Of a stretch of DNA of 64,000 nt, positions 60,930 to 64,000 are shown piece by piece; the first letter of the stretch is position 1; each line of letters starts with the position of its first letter. The notes under the pieces are model-generated. The model worked only from the letters and a program-made list of their open reading frames with translations. It searched no databases and was not told where the DNA came from. The stretch spans positions 1 to 64,000 of IMG/VR virus record IMGVR_UViG_3300044838_000031; one strand, written 5' to 3'. The position numbers and the translations under genes are program-made. Origin of the DNA: a virus.

Positions 60930-62281
60930 GTTCCTTTCGTCGCCGTAGCGGGCGCGTGCCCATTCGAGCCGTTGACGCGGCCGCGCATCATGCCGTTGAC
61001 AGCGGCGGTGGCCGCCGACGACGCGCCCGGCGGCGCTGTCTTCGTGTTACCCGGCGTCGGCTGCGCACCAGACTCCTTTTTCGGTGCCGGGCCGCCGGCA
61101 GGCGCAGCTGGCGGCGCCATGGCCGCTGTCCATTGCGTGGGCACCTTGCCCGGTTTCAGGTTCCGGCCCGCCCGCACCTCGTCACGGTCCAGCCAGCCCG
61201 TGTTTTGGAAGCCCAAACTAATGTTGTCAATCTCCGCGCGAGTCTTCGCATCGATGCGGATGAATTCATCGTTCTCAAAACGCACAAATTGTCCCCGAGG
61301 AAAGCACGTAGAAAAGGCGTATTCGAACCGAGTTAGCCAAGGCCGGAACGAAAACTGCAACACATCAATCGATTCCTGCTCGACAGTGGAATATGTCAAG
61401 CTGTCGCCAATGGTGCCCCCAATTTTGTGCGGGGGCACTCCGTAAATCACCGCTATCTGGGAGGCGACCATCGACGACGTCTCGATGAAGCGGGCTTCCA
61501 TCGCCGAAATCTGGATGGGGTTGTACTCCCAGTCCATGCCATACACCAGCGGCTCGCCGCGGCGTATGCGCCGCGCCTGGCGAGCCGCGATTTCATCGGC
61601 ATCGTCGGGTAATACCTTCTGCTGGGTGTTGCGGTAGGTGCCCGGCGGTACGCCGCCGTTGCGATACCAACCTTCCGCCATGTGCTCCGCACCTAAACCC
61701 ACGTTCATGGTGGCCGCGTACGCCATCATCGGGGTAAGACCGCGCACCCGCCACGGCATACAAAACCAAGGGATGTGCAGCAGATCGGCTGGGTCCATCG
61801 GGCGCCCCCACCAATACCAGCGCGGATCCACATAGGAGCCGGGGCCCTCGATGGCCCGGTCCAACGTTTGGACGTTGATCGGGTTCAGCCACTCAATCAT
61901 GGTGGGGAAGCCGTAATAGTCGCGTTGGGTGATCAAGCCGATGCCGTCGCCGCGCAGACACATGCTGATGACCGCTTTGTGCAGCCAATCAAACAGGGTG
62001 CCGTGAATGGACGGGTTCGCGAACAGGCTGGGGGTGGGTTGGCGCTCCGCGATATCGTCGGCGCCGAGTTTGTACAGGCCCAGGCCGGGTGCCATGGCGG
62101 CAATGTTGTCTGCCAGGAACCGGATAGCGCCGAACACTGGGACCAGGCGCAGCGCCCGCTCCTCGCCGCCGCCCTCCCACGGTGCCGGACCGCCCGCACC
62201 CCACTGCTGCGTCGGGTTCCCCCACGGCACACTGTCGAGTGAGCGCCGCTCCTCAGAGCCACGCTTACTGAAGGGCCACAT
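60926..62281 (-). CDS. Portal protein, HK97 type
   Basis: 451 aa. The portal family signature is visible: ALRLVPVFGAIRFLADNIAA near residue 43, then a Trp/Pro-rich clip region, and EQESIDVLQFSFRPWLTRFE in the crown-adjacent helices. The C-terminus is Ala/Pro/Lys-rich and flexible. It forms the dodecameric DNA gate. It shares one base with the large terminase stop. Confidence 0.93.
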   Translation of the reverse strand: MWPFSKRGSEERRSLDSVPWGNPTQQWGAGGPAPWEGGGEERALRLVPVFGAIRFLADNIAAMAPGLGLYKLGADDIAERQPTPSLFANPSIHGTLFDWLHKAVISMCLRGDGIGLITQRDYYGFPTMIEWLNPINVQTLDRAIEGPGSYVDPRWYWWGRPMDPADLLHIPWFCMPWRVRGLTPMMAYAATMNVGLGAEHMAEGWYRNGGVPPGTYRNTQQKVLPDDADEIAARQARRIRRGEPLVYGMDWEYNPIQISAMEARFIETSSMVASQIAVIYGVPPHKIGGTIGDSLTYSTVEQESIDVLQFSFRPWLTRFEYAFSTCFPRGQFVRFENDEFIRIDAKTRAEIDNISLGFQNTGWLDRDEVRAGRNLKPGKVPTQWTAAMAPPAAPAGGPAPKKESGAQPTPGNTKTAPPGASSAATAAVNGMMRGRVNGSNGHAPATATKGT

Positions 62282-63720
62282 CAGAGAATCGACGCCAGCA
62301 CGTCGTAGGGAATATCAGCCAAAACACGCCACCGGTGATATGCCGCCGCCGCGCCTATCAGCGCAGACCCGGTGCCTTCTTCCCACGTCTCCGACGGACC
62401 CACCCTGCGGGTCTTCGCCTTAGCGACCGCACCATCAAGCTCATGGTGATACGTGTAACGAAGAGTCGGCCGCTCCTTCCGGGCCACCGCTGCGGCTGAC
62501 TCGGTGACCGCCGCCTGAAACGCCGTACACGACGCCGCGATATCGGTCCCGGCGAGCTTCTTGAACTCGACACCAGCCGACGCCAACTCACCCTCCAAGC
62601 CGCGCGCCTCACCCGGGCACAACGCCACCTCGACGACATCATGCTTGGCTACCAGTGCGATCACCTTCTGCGTCACCCACTCCATTCCGTCACCGCAATC
62701 CACCAGCACCACCACACCACCATCGGCGGCGACACCAGCTACCGCGATTGCCGCCGTCTTGCGGTACTCACCGACATGCGCCACCAACGCGACCCGCCCC
62801 CCCGGTGCAACGTCGGCCACCAAGTCCAGCCACCCCACCAAATCGAACACCGTGCGAATGTTGCCGGGCCAAATCCCCAACCCCTCACGGCGGAAACCAT
62901 CCGGCCCCAACCGTTTCCGCAACCGCAAAATCGACTCCGCAGACGTGTGTTCCGGATACGACGGATTCGCCTTCGCCCACTGCTCCCGATCATCCAAATC
63001 AGCATCATCATCGGCGCCGCACTCCACCCACGCGGAGTCGAACTCCTGCCCCTCCTCCAGCGCCAAAGCCTCGGCCCGCATCTCCTCAAACGCCTCACAC
63101 GGATCACCCTGCTTCGGCGGAGTGCCCAAATAGACGTGCAAACCGAACGGGGAGCGGTTCATCGCCGCCAGCATGTTCTCCAACGCCTTCATGGACAGGA
63201 TTTGCGCCTCATCGAACACCTCAACGTCGACATTCGGGATACCGCGGCCAAACCCACGCTCCCGGGCACCGAACAAAATCCGCGACCCGTTCACGAACCG
63301 CACCTCTTCATCACCAGACCCGGTGAACACATCGGCGATGAACTGCTCCACCCGCGGCTGCCGACAAAACGCCTGCATATACAGGAAGGTTTCGGCGTGC
63401 GTGCGGGAATGGTGCGCCGTCCACAACGACAACAAACCCGGTTTCTCAATGGACAACGTGAACAACGCCGCCGTCATGTAGTACGTCTTCCCAGACTGAC
63501 GGGCGAACGATGCGGCGAAGCCACCCACCGTGCAGGCCAATCGCCCGTCCGCACGTTTCGACAGCATGATCTGACCGCAGCCGTCCTGCCAGCCATCGAA
63601 CCGCACACCCAGCTTGCGATGAGCCGACAACCGAATCTTCGGCCACTCCGTCGACACAATCCCCGTCGGCATCACCAAATGCTTCGTCACCGCCGACAAC
63701 GGGCGACCATGCGGCTCCAT
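62281..63720 (-). CDS. terL: Terminase large subunit with altered nuclease residues
   Basis: 479 aa. ATPase: Walker A SFARQSGKTYY (about 71-81) and Walker B VDVEVFDEAQ (Asp170-Glu171). The C-terminal RNase H-like nuclease region has GRVALVAHVGEYRK and VEVALCPGEARG and ETWEEGTGSALIGAAAA; in family members these three places normally hold the catalytic Asp residues (VDV, LDP and SD-I). Here they read His315, Cys368 and Ala453. Either the nuclease uses other residues or is impaired. The ATPase appears intact. Confidence 0.9.
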   Translation of the reverse strand: MEPHGRPLSAVTKHLVMPTGIVSTEWPKIRLSAHRKLGVRFDGWQDGCGQIMLSKRADGRLACTVGGFAASFARQSGKTYYMTAALFTLSIEKPGLLSLWTAHHSRTHAETFLYMQAFCRQPRVEQFIADVFTGSGDEEVRFVNGSRILFGARERGFGRGIPNVDVEVFDEAQILSMKALENMLAAMNRSPFGLHVYLGTPPKQGDPCEAFEEMRAEALALEEGQEFDSAWVECGADDDADLDDREQWAKANPSYPEHTSAESILRLRKRLGPDGFRREGLGIWPGNIRTVFDLVGWLDLVADVAPGGRVALVAHVGEYRKTAAIAVAGVAADGGVVVLVDCGDGMEWVTQKVIALVAKHDVVEVALCPGEARGLEGELASAGVEFKKLAGTDIAASCTAFQAAVTESAAAVARKERPTLRYTYHHELDGAVAKAKTRRVGPSETWEEGTGSALIGAAAAYHRWRVLADIPYDVLASIL

Positions 63721-63723
63721 CAG

Positions 63724-64000
63724 CTAGACAGTGGAGGCGTCCCAGACACCATCGCGATCCTCATCGCCGACCTCATCAGCGTTCTGCACGTCGTCGGCGC
63801 GGGCATCGATAGCCCGAATCTTGGTGTCCAACTGCTGGAATGTCCGCGCAATCCTGTCGAACACGTGCGCCGGCACGTCATCCTGGTCTAACTTCACGGC
63901 AGCCATATGCCGCAAAATCACCAGCATCTCACGCTCAGTCGAACCCGAAGTGACAGCACTCAGAAGCGTCCTAGGACGCCTGCGCGTAGTGGCAGTTCGC
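63724..64000 (-). CDS. Terminase small subunit, partial
   Basis: The frame is open from the right edge (64000) to a TAG at 63724, at least 91 codons, so the start is outside the window. The part visible reads TLLSAVTSGSTEREMLVILR, then helices with HVFDRIARTFQQLDTKIRAI and an acidic end. This matches the helical small terminase of actinobacteriophages (an ...AVxSG...E..LRxxLA.. pattern), which sits just upstream of the large subunit. Confidence 0.6.
   Translation of the reverse strand, partial: RTATTRRRPRTLLSAVTSGSTEREMLVILRHMAAVKLDQDDVPAHVFDRIARTFQQLDTKIRAIDARADDVQNADEVGDEDRDGVWDASTV

Noticed and set aside
62641-63891. Rightward 416-aa frame
   Set aside because: Antisense to the terminase; Arg/His/Pro-rich composition typical of an opposite-strand shadow.
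1-64000. tRNA or rRNA genes
   Set aside because: Read by eye, no cloverleaf with a CCA end or rRNA-like stretch was found; a covariance-model scan could not be run.

Overview
The window looks like most of the genome of a temperate, tailed, siphovirus-type mycobacteriophage (or an integrated prophage of one). The evidence is an HK97-type head module, a tail tape measure with frameshifted chaperones, a tyrosine integrase with a divergent regulatory switch, a lysin B-type mycolate esterase, a second PE-PPE-like alpha/beta hydrolase, a DUF732-like membrane protein of mycobacterial type, and several promoters that appear to give leaderless mRNAs. No bacterial housekeeping gene, tRNA, rRNA or CRISPR array was seen.

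Layout. (1) About 0.2-14.4 kb, leftward: a tightly overlapped early operon that starts at a strong TTGACA/TACATT promoter at 14.4 kb. It encodes a small winged-HTH/excisionase-like protein, HNH and GIY-YIG nucleases, a RecB/Cas4-like exonuclease with its partner, a PD-(D/E)XK nuclease, a probable ssDNA-binding-type protein, a primase-polymerase/helicase, a Holliday-junction-resolvase-like nuclease and many small zinc or membrane proteins. Beside the primase gene lies an AT-rich island bracketed by copies of GGTTGGACA, the best candidate replication origin. (2) About 14.5-22.25 kb, rightward: an XRE-type repressor, about twenty small genes (several zinc-binding), the integrase and a few more small genes. 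Its gaps carry a repeated palindromic element, TAACC-N4/5-GGTTA, often followed by AACAGTCTGAG and a Shine-Dalgarno. (3) About 22.25-64 kb, leftward, read from the right edge: small terminase (cut by the edge), large terminase, portal, protease, capsid, an endonuclease VII-like gene, a glycosyltransferase, small proteins, beta-rich fibre-like proteins and a pectate-lyase-fold protein, head-tail connectors, major tail protein, chaperones, tape measure, minor tail proteins, then a long lysis and envelope block (C39-like, PLD-like, transglycosylase-like, NlpC/P60-like, lysin B and many tiny membrane proteins). Two rightward genes at 42.9-44.1 kb (HNH and DUF732-like) sit inside the tail operon as an inverted insertion.

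How it works together. Leftward early genes replicate and recombine the genome; the divergent repressor/HTH pair at 14.4 kb and a second divergent pair at 21 kb probably set lysis or lysogeny; integrase mediates integration; the right half builds the particle and lyses the host. The genome is heavily colonised by HNH-type endonucleases (seven). Two loci contain apparent single-base insertions at homopolymer runs, so either recent decay, recoding or assembly error must be kept in mind. Starts were moved from the longest reading frame to internal ATG or GTG codons where overlaps of ATGA, GTGA or TGATG type and ribosome binding sites favoured it.
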